From: Polaribacter butkevichii
GTDB lineage: Bacteria; Bacteroidota; Bacteroidia; Flavobacteriales; Flavobacteriaceae
Reading direction: 5' to 3'
DNA: 64,000 bases
Assembly: GCF_038024105.1 (NCBI RefSeq)
Contig: NZ_CP150661.1
Span: forward strand, 3,997,501 to 4,061,500
Shown here one piece after another: positions 26,159-35,030 of this stretch; position 1 is the stretch's first letter; the number at the start of each line of letters is the position of its first letter. A program made the translations under genes and the position numbers. The notes under the pieces were generated by a model. It had not been told where the DNA came from. It saw nothing but the letters and a program-made list of their open reading frames with translations, and ran no database searches.

Positions 26159-28180
26159 TTAATAGTCTGTTTTTAGAGGAATTTTAAACCCAACTTTTGT
26201 GCCTTCTATGTTGTTTTTATTTTTTATTTCTTCAATAGAAAATGAATTGTATTTTGTTAAATGCTGAATACGCTCTTTTGTAACTTCTAACGCCACCGAT
26301 TGATGATTTGTATTTTTCTTTTCTTTTTTTGATTGATAAAAGCCAATACCGTTATCTTCTATGGTAAAATGTAAGAAACTATTTCTAACTTCAAAAATAA
26401 GTTTAATTTTTGCATCTTTTTTATTCGGTTGAAAAGCGTGTTTGATACAGTTTTCTATAAAAGGTTGAATTAACATAGGCGGAATTAAAATCTCTTCGGA
26501 ATCTATATTATTTAAAGAGGTTTCTATGTTATATTCAAAAGATTTCGAATTCATTTTTTGTTCTAAATCTAAATAATTCTTTATGGTTTCAAGTTCGTCT
26601 TTTAAGCTAATTTCTTCTAAACGAGAATTATTTAAAACACTTCTTAAAAGTATAGAAAACTGAGAAATGGTTTTGTTTAATTCTTTAGAATCGCCAGCAT
26701 TACCAAGTGCTTTTATTCCGTTTAAAACATTAAAAATAAAATGCGGATTCATTTGTAATTGCAACGCTTTCTGCTCTAGAGTTAATACCTTGTTTTTTAT
26801 TTTTAGGGTATCAATTTTTTGTTGATTTTTTTTATTGATTTTTCTAATATATAGTTCAACAATAGCAGCCAATAACAAACATAAAAAAGCAACACATAAA
26901 ATTAAAAACCAAGCTTTTTTATAAATCGGAGTTTCTATAAAAAAAGAAAAGGATGCTTTTTTACTAACTGTATCTCCATCTTTAGACTGCACCGAAAATG
27001 TATAGTTACCAGCTTTTAAGTTTGCGAAATCTACCTGATTTTGATGGCTCCAAGGCGTAAACTTATTATTTAGTTGATAACGGTATTGTAAGTTTTTTGG
27101 ATTTCTTAAATCTACTGTTTTAAAAGTAAATGAAATGTTGTTTTCATTAGGTTTTAAAGTTAGCTTTTTTATGTTTATTGAATCTAAGAATTTATAATTT
27201 ACAGAAATACTTTCAATAAAAACACGCGGTGTAATTGTTTTTAAAAAGGTATTGTATTTATATAAACCTTTGTTAGAACTTGCAATCCAAATAGTATTTT
27301 GTTGGTCTATAATTAGGGCATTTATTTTATTAGAAATTGCTGTATTGTATTTGTTTATGTTTCTTTTAAAAGTATAATTTTCTGCGTCTAAAACTTCGAT
27401 TCCATTTTCTTTGGTAGTAATCCAAATTTCATCATTTATTTTCTTTAAAGATGAGGTGTTTTTAGAGGTTGGAATGTTTTTAATGATGGAATCATTTTCA
27501 ATAACTTTTAATCCATTTAAAAAACTACTTGCTATTATTTTATCATTCTGTATTAAAAAAGAGGTAAAATTATCATTAGAAATTTTAGTTACTTTCTTTG
27601 GTTGGTAAAGCTTGTCTATGTTCCATAATCCTTTTATAGAAGTAATGTAAAAGGAGTTTTTAACATAAACGATGTCATTAATAATAGAAAAATCTATTTG
27701 AGTATTTATTTTTAAAGGCTGAATATAATCTTCTCTTAATTCTGAGACTCCTTGTACCGTTGCTAAAATTATTTGATTTTGTATCTTTTTAATTTTAAGG
27801 ATTTCTTTACTCTCAAAAAAGATTGATTTGTTGTTCTGAAGAATTAAAAGTCCGTTTTTTAACCCCACATAAACCTTGTTGTCTTCTATAAGAATACAAT
27901 TTGCTTTTCCTTGTGTGTGGTTGGTGAAATTTACACCATCAAACTTTGTATATCCTTTATCTGTGGCTAGCCATAAATAGCCAATTTTATCTTGTGCAAT
28001 ATCATTTATAGAAGTTGTTGGTAATCCGTCAGAAATAGAAAAATTTTGAAGCGTGTTTTCTTGAGAATACATGGCGTTTATCAGAAAAAAAACAAGAAAG
28101 AAAAGTGAAGTTTTTAGTCTCCTTTTTGCTCCTTGTTCTGCGTGATATTTAGAAGACAAAATTTTAAAAATTATTTCCAT
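26159..28180 (-). CDS. LytS-type sensor histidine kinase with beta-propeller and Y_Y_Y domain
   Basis: 673 residues. A basic N-terminus and hydrophobic segment (LKTSLFFLVFFLINAMYSQ) precede two-component-regulator propeller repeats: ISDGLPTTSINDIAQDKIGY-type blocks and NTIWIASSNKGLYKYN. A Y_Y_Y domain follows (PNENNISFTFKTVDLRNP, YRYQLNNKFTPWSH, FANLKAGNYTFSVQ), then one TM helix near 415-440 (AWFLILCVAFLCLLLAAIV). The His_kinase domain has His480 in MNPHFIFNVLNGIK, ENCIKHAF and IEDNGIGFY. It senses an extracytoplasmic signal. First gene of the operon with the phosphoesterase and LytTR regulator. Confidence 0.92.
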   Translation of the reverse strand: MEIIFKILSSKYHAEQGAKRRLKTSLFFLVFFLINAMYSQENTLQNFSISDGLPTTSINDIAQDKIGYLWLATDKGYTKFDGVNFTNHTQGKANCILIEDNKVYVGLKNGLLILQNNKSIFFESKEILKIKKIQNQIILATVQGVSELREDYIQPLKINTQIDFSIINDIVYVKNSFYITSIKGLWNIDKLYQPKKVTKISNDNFTSFLIQNDKIIASSFLNGLKVIENDSIIKNIPTSKNTSSLKKINDEIWITTKENGIEVLDAENYTFKRNINKYNTAISNKINALIIDQQNTIWIASSNKGLYKYNTFLKTITPRVFIESISVNYKFLDSINIKKLTLKPNENNISFTFKTVDLRNPKNLQYRYQLNNKFTPWSHQNQVDFANLKAGNYTFSVQSKDGDTVSKKASFSFFIETPIYKKAWFLILCVAFLCLLLAAIVELYIRKINKKNQQKIDTLKIKNKVLTLEQKALQLQMNPHFIFNVLNGIKALGNAGDSKELNKTISQFSILLRSVLNNSRLEEISLKDELETIKNYLDLEQKMNSKSFEYNIETSLNNIDSEEILIPPMLIQPFIENCIKHAFQPNKKDAKIKLIFEVRNSFLHFTIEDNGIGFYQSKKEKKNTNHQSVALEVTKERIQHLTKYNSFSIEEIKNKNNIEGTKVGFKIPLKTDY

Positions 28181-28200
28181 GATAACAAACTTACTAATTA

Positions 28201-28240
28201 AAACGTCATTACACCATTTTTAATTTTGTGTAATGACGCT
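28201..28240 (-). terminator. Terminator between the lipoprotein gene and the kinase operon
   Basis: CGTCATTACAC (28204-28214) and its exact complement (28228-28238), followed on the minus strand by TTTT. It separates the 28264 gene from the kinase operon. Confidence 0.75.
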
Positions 28241-28263
28241 TAAGGTACAATTTCCATTTAAAA

Positions 28264-29349
28264 TTACTTCATCGCATACAAGCGTTTGTTGTTGGTGTCT
28301 GGTTCTATGTGTTCTAAATCTCCGTAAGGCTTAATCAATGGTTTTAAAACCACTAAACCAGATGTTCTTCCTCTAATTATTAAAGTGCTGTTTTTAGTAC
28401 TCCAATTCCATCTATATTTTTCTAGCGGAATGTTATGTGCGTTCATTTCTACCATTAGTTCTTCATTTTGTTCAATCCAATCCATTACTTCTTCTTGTGA
28501 TGTAAATATTGGCATTTCATCATCTGTATTATGGTATCCAAATTCCCATTTAATAGGTATAGAAAACTGTTTTGTATAAGGTTCACCTACGTATCTTTCT
28601 TCTTCATTATTTAAAGCATCATACCAATTTATGTCTTTTTCTTCTGGATATTTTCTGGCGATTTCTTTAGATAAATCTATTTTTCCTGGCGAATTTGCTG
28701 TTGGATAAAAAACATAATAAGGTTGTGCTAAATAGTAGTTAGAGAATTTGCCGCCAAAAACGGTGTAATATGGCGATGCAATTACTTTTGGTAAACTTTT
28801 AGCAGATAAAGCACTTTTTAACGTATTTAAAAGCGTGGCGTTTTCTACCAAACCAGAAGCATGAAATACTATTTTTGTGTTATTATTTACCACATCTTTT
28901 AGGGATGGCAAAGTACCTTCTTTTAAGCTTCTTTTTAGGGTTTCTGTGGTAATTTTGTCTCCTCTAACAATGGTTTCTAAATTCATTCCTTTATAAGGAT
29001 TGCTTTTATTTACAATATGAATATCTCCATAAGGATGCTTATTTGCGTTTTTATTTAACCACAAAATAATTTCTTCTAAAGAATATTGTCCGTCAATTAT
29101 TTTGATATCTTTTTCCTGAAAATAGGCGCGCGCATTCGAATAAAAAGTTTCGTTGCCTTTATCGAAACCGGTAATAAATACAATGGGTTTTCTTGCAGCA
29201 ACATTTACAGCTATTTCATTTTTAATAGTGTTGTTGTCTACTATAGCAATTGTTTCTTTTTTTATTTCGTTGCTATCACAACAGATAAAAGGGCTGCTTA
29301 ATAAAATTAAACCTGCTACAAATACGGATGTTTTTAAGATAGTTCTCAT
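28264..29349 (-). CDS. Lipoprotein of unknown function
   Basis: 361 residues. The signal peptide with lipobox (LKTSVFVAGLILLSSPFICC) predicts a lipid anchor on one of two adjacent Cys. The N-terminal half looks alpha/beta (KPIVFITGFDKGNETFYSNA, then DIHIVNKSNPYKGMNLETIV, TKIVFHASGLVENATLLNTL), suggesting a CHAT/caspase-like or Rossmann-like fold, but I see no catalytic motif I can name. The C-terminal half has FGYHNTDDEMPIFTSQEEVM. No family recognised. It is followed by a terminator and preceded by two direct repeats typical of LytTR targets, so it may be a target of the neighbouring two-component system. Confidence 0.6.
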   Translation of the reverse strand: MRTILKTSVFVAGLILLSSPFICCDSNEIKKETIAIVDNNTIKNEIAVNVAARKPIVFITGFDKGNETFYSNARAYFQEKDIKIIDGQYSLEEIILWLNKNANKHPYGDIHIVNKSNPYKGMNLETIVRGDKITTETLKRSLKEGTLPSLKDVVNNNTKIVFHASGLVENATLLNTLKSALSAKSLPKVIASPYYTVFGGKFSNYYLAQPYYVFYPTANSPGKIDLSKEIARKYPEEKDINWYDALNNEEERYVGEPYTKQFSIPIKWEFGYHNTDDEMPIFTSQEEVMDWIEQNEELMVEMNAHNIPLEKYRWNWSTKNSTLIIRGRTSGLVVLKPLIKPYGDLEHIEPDTNNKRLYAMK

Positions 29350-29380
29350 GTTTTCTGCTTTTTTAAATGTTAATACACTG

Positions 29381-29388
29381 TAAAAGTA
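29381..29388 (-). promoter_or_regulatory. Weak -7 promoter element of the lipoprotein gene
   Basis: Minus-strand TACTTTTA differs from TAnnTTTG in the last base. It lies 32 bp before the start codon and about 30 bp downstream of the direct repeats at 29418-29450. Confidence 0.35.
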
Positions 29389-29417
29389 GTTGAGAAGATC
29401 TCTTATATTTTGCGGCT

Positions 29418-29450
29418 ATTAGAATTCGTAAATAATGAATTAGAATTCGT
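29418..29450 (-). promoter_or_regulatory. Paired direct repeats, candidate LytTR operator
   Basis: ATTAGAATTCGT occurs at 29418-29429 and again exactly at 29439-29450, a 21-bp centre-to-centre spacing (two helical turns). LytTR regulators bind direct repeats of about this size and spacing. Confidence 0.5.
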
Positions 29451-29453
29451 GTT

Positions 29454-29807
29454 TTAATTTAAAATTAAAGAATAATCGATATCAGCCGTAGCTATTATTT
29501 TGTTTTTATTGGAAGGATAAATTCCTAATAAAATTTTAAGTTCTTCAATTTCATAAGTATCAAAAACTAAAACTAAATTTTGATGAAAAGTGGGTACCGG
29601 TATCTTTCTTCTTTGTGTTGTATTAGCACTGTAATCTAACCAATAATGAATGTCTATGGCGGCAACATATTCTTTAAATTTCTTTAATTGCTCTTTATCA
29701 AACTGAAAAAAGATATTATTAAAAATAAGGTTATAATTATTACAATCTTTACAAATTGATATTTCTCCGTTTTTAACGCTAGCTATTATTTTAGATTTTT
29801 GACACAT
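29454..29807 (-). CDS. Small protein, DUF6686-like
   Basis: 117 residues, no signal peptide. N-terminal cysteines in MCQKSKII and ISICKDCNNYNLIFNNIFFQ suggest a small metal site (C2 plus CxxC). Then IDIHYWLDY, RRKIPVPTFHQNLVLVFDTY and EELKILLGI. The pattern resembles Bacteroidota DUF6686 proteins as I remember them. It is the last gene of the tight five-gene operon, 11 bp after the PepSY-flavodoxin gene, so a role tied to iron or electron transfer is inferred from context only. Confidence 0.6.
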   Translation of the reverse strand: MCQKSKIIASVKNGEISICKDCNNYNLIFNNIFFQFDKEQLKKFKEYVAAIDIHYWLDYSANTTQRRKIPVPTFHQNLVLVFDTYEIEELKILLGIYPSNKNKIIATADIDYSLILN

Positions 29808-29818
29808 TCTTTTAATTT

Positions 29819-32017
29819 TTAGTAACAGTCAGTTTTAATTTGGTTGTTTTCTTCAAATTTATATAATGAAGATTGTAGGTGTTTTTTACAGATTTCTTCT
29901 AACACTTTTGTAACTCCTTTTTGCATAGCAATAGAGCCACAAATCATAATTATATTTCCGTTTTTTAAAGTATTTGCAATTAAAGTTGCTTGCCGTTTTA
30001 TTATATCTTGAACATATATTTTTTCTTTTTCTTCTTGAGAGTAGGCAGTATAAAAAGAAGTAAGTCCTTTGTTTTCTATAGCAGTATTAATGTTGTTTTT
30101 ATAGATATTAAAGGATTCTTTTGTTCTTCCTCCCCAAAATAAATGGACTTTTGTGTTTGATTTGTTTCTATTAATCATTCCTAAAAATGGTGCAATTCCG
30201 GTTCCGTTGGCAATTAAAATAACTTCTTTTGTTTTCTTCGAAAGATGAAATGCTGCATTTTTTTGAATGCTAGCTACCATTTTATCAGCTGTATGTAAGC
30301 TATTAAAATAGGTAGAGCAAAGTCCGAATTCATGTTTTTTGATGCTTAACAGAATTGTATGATCAATTTTAGCAATAGAATACAAACGGCTTCTCGTTTC
30401 ATTTTTTGGAGTAATAGAAAGTAAGTCTCCAGACTCGAAAGTTGTTTTTTTATTCGGCTTTAATTGAATTAAAAAAGTATCATCAATATTAATATCAGTT
30501 TTATTGATTACCGTAAATTCTTGTTCCTTTTTGTTATTTGTTAAAAGACTTTCTGCAGTTATTGTAAGGGTTGTTTTGTTAAAAGAATTCCATTCTTCTA
30601 ACCATTGATTAAATTCAGAAAAAGATTGATTATTAATTTTAGAAACGGGTAAAATAGGAGTGAACTTATTGTGTAATTGTAAATTAGCGTGTACTAAAAC
30701 AGCAAACTTACAATATTGTGTATATTCTTTAGAGCCAAAACCTACTACAGAGAAATTTAAGACATTGTTTTGCGGTGTGCTTTCAATTTTAGAAATAAAT
30801 TTTTTCGCATTTATGGGTGCTTCTCCTTCACCATAAGTTGCAGTAAATATAATAAGGTTTGTGGCTTTTTTATAGCTTGCGTACTGGTTTAATTCTGATA
30901 AAAACACCGTTTTTCCAGAAGTTATTAAAGCTTTATAAAATGCCGTTGCAAAATTAAAAGTGCTTCCGGTTTCAGAACCAACTAGTATAATGTATTCAGC
31001 TTCATCTTTGTGAAACTTATTTTTTATGATTGTTGTTTTCTTTCTTCTTTGTAAAGTCATTGCAAAACCAGAAAAAATAAAGAATAAAATAGCAAAACAA
31101 GCTAATAATAAAATGATAGACCATAAAATAGAGCCTTTTCCTGTATGGAGTAATAAGCTATAATAAGAGCCAAAAGTTACCAATGGTTGTTTTTTTAGGC
31201 TAATAATTTGTCCTGTTTTTTGATGTACAGCAACTTCTTTATTAGTAAGTTTTACATAGTAATAATCTTCTTCATCTGTAGAAAAAGGGAATTCTATTTT
31301 TTTGACTTTATCTAACTTTGTTGTTTTAAAAAACTCAAAAGTAGCGCTATTAACTGTTGAGGTGTCTTTTTTCTGTTCAATATTTTGATGAATAGCAGTG
31401 TCTTTTGGTAACAAAGAAAATTTTTCTAAAGACAAATAAACTCCGGTTACGGTAATGATAATAATAGGAATCAATGTATAGCGACCTATAATAATATGGT
31501 AATATTGGTTAAAATCTTCTTTAACAATTTTAGAGAAAAACTTAGAAATACCACCTTGTCTTTTTGCAATTAATACAATTCCGGTAACGGAAATTAACAG
31601 CAGTAAAAAGGAAACAAAACCAATTAAGATTCTTCCTGTAGATTTTAAAAATAACGAACGATGTAAATTTGTAGCAAATTCATAAATTGGTTTTTTCTCT
31701 ATGATCTCTCCAATCTTTTCTCCTGTTTTTGGGTTGATATAAAAAGTAGCACTTTTACCATCTTCTAAAATAACATTTGCAGACACAAAATCATTCTCAT
31801 CAACTTCTATGGTAATTATCTCTTCGTATTTTTGATGCAATACGGCAATGGTTTCTGCAATAGAAATTTGATTAGTAGGCACAACATCAAACGAGTTTAA
31901 TTTATCTGAGATTGGTTCAAAAGCTAATATTATTCCGGTAACAGAAGCAATTATAATAAATAAAGCAGAAGATATAGCTAGGGTTAAGTGGCTATATCTC
32001 CAAATAGAAATTGTCAT
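29819..32017 (-). CDS. PepSY membrane protein fused to flavodoxin and NADPH-dependent reductase
   Basis: 732 residues, three parts. Residues 1-330 are a PepSY-associated membrane protein with four TM helices (LALAISSALFIIIASVTGII, ILIGFVSFLLLLISVTGIVL, LIPIIIITVTGVYLSLE, ILWSIILLLACFAILFFIFS) and periplasmic PepSY loops (ISIAETIAVLHQKYEE). Residues about 345-490 form a flavodoxin domain (YIILVGSETGSTFNFATAFY, FTATYGEGEAP). The rest is an FNR-like reductase (SRLYSIAKI for FAD, LIANGTGIAPFLGMI and MICGSIAMQKGV for NADPH). Electrons probably pass from cytosolic NADPH across the membrane to an extracytoplasmic acceptor, such as ferric iron or heme complexes. In the DUF6607 operon. Confidence 0.88.
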   Translation of the reverse strand: MTISIWRYSHLTLAISSALFIIIASVTGIILAFEPISDKLNSFDVVPTNQISIAETIAVLHQKYEEIITIEVDENDFVSANVILEDGKSATFYINPKTGEKIGEIIEKKPIYEFATNLHRSLFLKSTGRILIGFVSFLLLLISVTGIVLIAKRQGGISKFFSKIVKEDFNQYYHIIIGRYTLIPIIIITVTGVYLSLEKFSLLPKDTAIHQNIEQKKDTSTVNSATFEFFKTTKLDKVKKIEFPFSTDEEDYYYVKLTNKEVAVHQKTGQIISLKKQPLVTFGSYYSLLLHTGKGSILWSIILLLACFAILFFIFSGFAMTLQRRKKTTIIKNKFHKDEAEYIILVGSETGSTFNFATAFYKALITSGKTVFLSELNQYASYKKATNLIIFTATYGEGEAPINAKKFISKIESTPQNNVLNFSVVGFGSKEYTQYCKFAVLVHANLQLHNKFTPILPVSKINNQSFSEFNQWLEEWNSFNKTTLTITAESLLTNNKKEQEFTVINKTDINIDDTFLIQLKPNKKTTFESGDLLSITPKNETRSRLYSIAKIDHTILLSIKKHEFGLCSTYFNSLHTADKMVASIQKNAAFHLSKKTKEVILIANGTGIAPFLGMINRNKSNTKVHLFWGGRTKESFNIYKNNINTAIENKGLTSFYTAYSQEEKEKIYVQDIIKRQATLIANTLKNGNIIMICGSIAMQKGVTKVLEEICKKHLQSSLYKFEENNQIKTDCY

Positions 32018-32028
32018 TCTGTTTCTTT

Positions 32029-32520
32029 TTATTGTGCTAACATTCTTACGTAGCGTATAAATCCTTTTCCTTCTATTTTAGACTTTAAATTGGCTGTTGT
32101 TAGCTCAAATTCTACATCATCTTTATGATATTTTTGATCTTCTACAGCAGTTTCAAAACGGATTTTATATCCTTTATCTATTTTATCTTTATCAATTCTA
32201 ATTATGCTAATAGTACGTTGTCCGCCGCTAATTGTAGCTCCTGTAATCGCATCAATATCAGCTCTTTTTTTACCTTGAAAATTCCACCATTCTGTAATGT
32301 CAAAATACCATTCATCATCATCACCTTGCACATATAAAGTTTCTTCATATTCGCCATTTGGGTTTAATAATGACACCACTACATAAGCACCCTCGCCCGT
32401 GTAGTTTTTCATTTGAATCATACATTTGTATGGAGTGCTTTCACTTGTTTTTTTAAAACTGAATAAGGCTGTTACAACCAATAAAAATATTGGAACTATA
32501 AATAAGATTTTTTTAATCAT
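32029..32520 (-). CDS. DUF2271 domain secreted protein
   Basis: 163 residues. The N-terminus MIKKILFIVPIFLLVVTALF is a signal peptide or anchor. The mature part reads YKCMIQMKNYTGEGAYVVVS then ETLYVQGDDDEWYFDITEWW and DAITGATISGGQRTISIIRI, the DUF2271 pattern. Often found beside PepSY proteins and linked by position to iron uptake. 11 bp before the PepSY-flavodoxin gene and 11 bp after the ankyrin gene, so clearly one transcript. Confidence 0.85.
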   Translation of the reverse strand: MIKKILFIVPIFLLVVTALFSFKKTSESTPYKCMIQMKNYTGEGAYVVVSLLNPNGEYEETLYVQGDDDEWYFDITEWWNFQGKKRADIDAITGATISGGQRTISIIRIDKDKIDKGYKIRFETAVEDQKYHKDDVEFELTTANLKSKIEGKGFIRYVRMLAQ

Positions 32521-32531
32521 CGTTTAGGGTA

Positions 32532-34004
32532 TTATTTTAAAAAGTTGATTTGTTGTTTTTTTAATAATTCGTTTTCAGAGGCTAAATCAAAAATAGATTC
32601 ATCAAAATCTGTTTTTATATTTTTATCAGCACCAATGCTTAGTAAATATTTAATGATTTCTGTGTTTTTAGCTTTCATTACTGCTATTTGTAATGCAGAT
32701 AAGCTTTCTTTATTTAGTGTATTTACATCAATTTTAAATGCGGCTAACCTTTTTAATAAAGGCAAATTATTTTCTTGAGTGGCAATATGTAATAATGTGT
32801 TTCCAGAATTTTGAAGTTGATTTATAACCAATCCGTTTTTTTCTAAAACGTTTAATTTGGCATCAAAAATTTCGGGCTTATTTGCTTTAAAGTTTTTAAT
32901 TAGATAATAAGAAAGCGTATTTCCATCTTTATCAACAATATTAATGTCTGCACCTTTTTTTAATAAGTATTCAATAACATCAACAGAGTTTCTACCAACA
33001 GCATTTGTTAGGGCAGTATGACCGTCATTATTTTTTAGGTTGATACTTTTTACATCCTTAGATAATAATTTAACAACTTCTAAGCTGTTGCTATTGGCAG
33101 CATTTATAAAAGGAGAATTTCCTTCTTTATCTTGTAAGTTAGTAGATACTCCTTTATCTATAAAGTATTTAAAAATTGAAAGATCCTTATTATTTCTAGC
33201 GATAAAGTGAAGTGGATTTCTATTATTGTCATCAACAACATTTGGTTTTATTCCGTTTTTTTCTAAAAATTGATACGTTTCTAAAGTGTTCTGTTTGTTT
33301 CTAGAACCTTTGCTAGCAAATAACATCGCATTTTTTCCGGTATCAACCCCCTTGTCTAAAAGAATTTTTAAGAATTGTGTATTTCCTCCTTTTGCGGCAT
33401 ATTCAAAAAGCCCGTTTCCTTCTGCATCTTTATCATCTAAAGAAGCGCCTTTTGTAATTAAATATTTTACAAGTTTAAAATCTTTTAAATGAGAAGCAAC
33501 CAACAACAATGCATTTGCCCCATCATGGTTTTTTTCTTTTGTAATATCTGCACCAATACTAAAACTATATTTATATAATTCTATATCTAATTGACCGGCA
33601 GAAGCTGCAAAGTTTAAAAAAGTGTTTCCGTGTGTATCTATTACATCTGTTTTTGCTCCTTTAGAAACAAGGTGTTTCATAATTTCTAAATTATTAGTGT
33701 ATGCGGCCCAAAAAATATACGTTCGTCCATCGTGTGTTTTTTTATTAACGTCATTTCCTTTTTTAGTTAAAAGATATTCGATTGTTTTGTTATCTACTTT
33801 ATTTAAAATGGCATAGACAACGCCATCAAAAGCATTTTGGTTTAAAGCAGAAGCATCATTTCCTTCTGCAATTTTTTGATCTATAATAGAGATACTTGGG
33901 TTTGTTTTCCAAAAAGCTCTGTTATGAAAAATGTTGTTTTTTTGCGCAGTTACTGTAACGCTAATAAGTAAAAATAGTAAGGCTATTTTATTTGATTTTT
34001 GCAT
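32532..34004 (-). CDS. Exported ankyrin-repeat protein
   Basis: 490 residues with a Sec signal peptide (MQKSNKIALLFLLISVTVTAQ). The rest is a chain of roughly twelve ankyrin repeats, for example DGRTYIFWAAYTNNLEIMKH, DGHTALTNAVGRNSVDVIEY, LLKKGADINIVDKDGNTLSY and SLSALQIAVMKAKNTEIIKY. Ankyrin proteins bind other proteins; the partner here is probably another member of the operon in the periplasm. No enzymatic domain. Second gene of the operon, 3 bp after the DUF6607 stop. Confidence 0.9.
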   Translation of the reverse strand: MQKSNKIALLFLLISVTVTAQKNNIFHNRAFWKTNPSISIIDQKIAEGNDASALNQNAFDGVVYAILNKVDNKTIEYLLTKKGNDVNKKTHDGRTYIFWAAYTNNLEIMKHLVSKGAKTDVIDTHGNTFLNFAASAGQLDIELYKYSFSIGADITKEKNHDGANALLLVASHLKDFKLVKYLITKGASLDDKDAEGNGLFEYAAKGGNTQFLKILLDKGVDTGKNAMLFASKGSRNKQNTLETYQFLEKNGIKPNVVDDNNRNPLHFIARNNKDLSIFKYFIDKGVSTNLQDKEGNSPFINAANSNSLEVVKLLSKDVKSINLKNNDGHTALTNAVGRNSVDVIEYLLKKGADINIVDKDGNTLSYYLIKNFKANKPEIFDAKLNVLEKNGLVINQLQNSGNTLLHIATQENNLPLLKRLAAFKIDVNTLNKESLSALQIAVMKAKNTEIIKYLLSIGADKNIKTDFDESIFDLASENELLKKQQINFLK

Positions 34005-34007
34005 AAT

Positions 34008-34910
34008 TTATTTTTTTACAAATGATTCTATGATTGTGTTTATTTCGTCTTCTTTGGTAATTTTATCAGAAAATAAATGTTTGTACAATGGTTTGTTGTC
34101 TACTTTAGTTTCTAAGGATAAATTTCTGTTTCTATTAAAAACATCTTCCCATTTATTTCTAACCAATTGCCATTTATTATTGTTAGCTTTCCACCAATCA
34201 GAAGCTGCTTTACATCTACTATCATCAACTTTTACGTACGTATTGTATCCTTTTTCTTTGGCTAACACAACATCTTTTTTTCCCGCTTCGCGAATAATTT
34301 TACTGTTATCTTGGTCATGAAGCCAACCGTAGCTTGTAATTTCATGTCTATTACCTCTTAACGTGATGTTGTAATCGTTTCTCTTGGTGTATTCTCTTCT
34401 TGGTAATGGAGCGGTAGTTTCGTTTTCCCAATAGCTTTTTCCGTCTACATGAACCCAAGTTCCAGAACCTTCGTAACGTGGACTGTCATCTACTTGATAT
34501 ACTTTTTGTGTCCATTGTTTTTTTACATCACTTTTACTTTTTTGTTCAAAAGTCCAGTTGTTATCACCATTAAACATGTAAAAATCTGTGTTTTCGTACA
34601 ACCAATCTTGTCTCCAATGCTTAATAATCATTGGGTCTTTTGGGTTACCAACTTGTAATAAATGTTGAATTGATATTTTATTATTCTCGTCTTCTACCAA
34701 GCCTGCCCATTCTAAACCTTTATCAACTTTTGTTTTAGAAGGTCTGTAAGTAGAATCTTTACTATAGTTAAAAGTTTCAGCAAAATTGAAAGTCACTTCA
34801 TAACAGCCACACATTTCTTTTATGGCATTTTGATCTTTCTTCTTTTTACTTTGTGCACTAATAGTTATCGAAACTAAAAGTAGTAGTGTAGTTAATATTG
34901 ATTTAGTCAT
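34008..34910 (-). CDS. DUF6607 family secreted protein
   Basis: 300 residues. Signal peptide MTKSILTTLLLLVSITISAQ, then KEMCGCYEVTFNFAETFNYS and the aromatic-rich segments HWRQDWLYENTDFYMFNGDN, YEGSGTWVHVDGKSYWENET and APLPRREYTKRNDYNITLRG, which I recognise as the DUF6607 pattern. Likely a periplasmic or surface lipocalin-like protein. First gene of the five-gene operon; its promoter region contains a symmetrical operator candidate. Function unknown; iron/heme acquisition is inferred from PepSY/DUF2271 neighbours and the HmuY remnant upstream. Confidence 0.82.
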   Translation of the reverse strand: MTKSILTTLLLLVSITISAQSKKKKDQNAIKEMCGCYEVTFNFAETFNYSKDSTYRPSKTKVDKGLEWAGLVEDENNKISIQHLLQVGNPKDPMIIKHWRQDWLYENTDFYMFNGDNNWTFEQKSKSDVKKQWTQKVYQVDDSPRYEGSGTWVHVDGKSYWENETTAPLPRREYTKRNDYNITLRGNRHEITSYGWLHDQDNSKIIREAGKKDVVLAKEKGYNTYVKVDDSRCKAASDWWKANNNKWQLVRNKWEDVFNRNRNLSLETKVDNKPLYKHLFSDKITKEDEINTIIESFVKK

Positions 34911-34936
34911 TTTATAATTTTTTGGTGTTTTAATTA

Positions 34937-34997
34937 TTTCGACAAAAATATAAAATTTATTTAGATTGATTAAAAATAACGCATATATTTGTCGAAA
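34937..34997 (-). promoter_or_regulatory. Promoter and nested operator candidate of the DUF6607-PepSY operon
   Basis: On the minus strand TATTTTTG (34943-34950) matches the -7 consensus. Outer arms TTTCGACAAA (34937-34946) and TTTGTCGAAA (34988-34997) form a perfect inverted repeat. Between them, 34957-34979 (TTATTTAGATT-G-ATTAAAAATAA) is an imperfect palindrome resembling an iron-box, placed where the -33 element would lie. Confidence 0.5.
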
Positions 34998-35030
34998 ATT
35001 ATTAAGAATGTTTCTAAATAAAGAAATTGA

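Noticed and set aside
33931..34320. Plus-strand open frame of 129 codons spanning the ankyrin and DUF6607 genes
   Set aside because: Antisense to two coding genes of a tight operon; its residues reflect reverse-complement codons.
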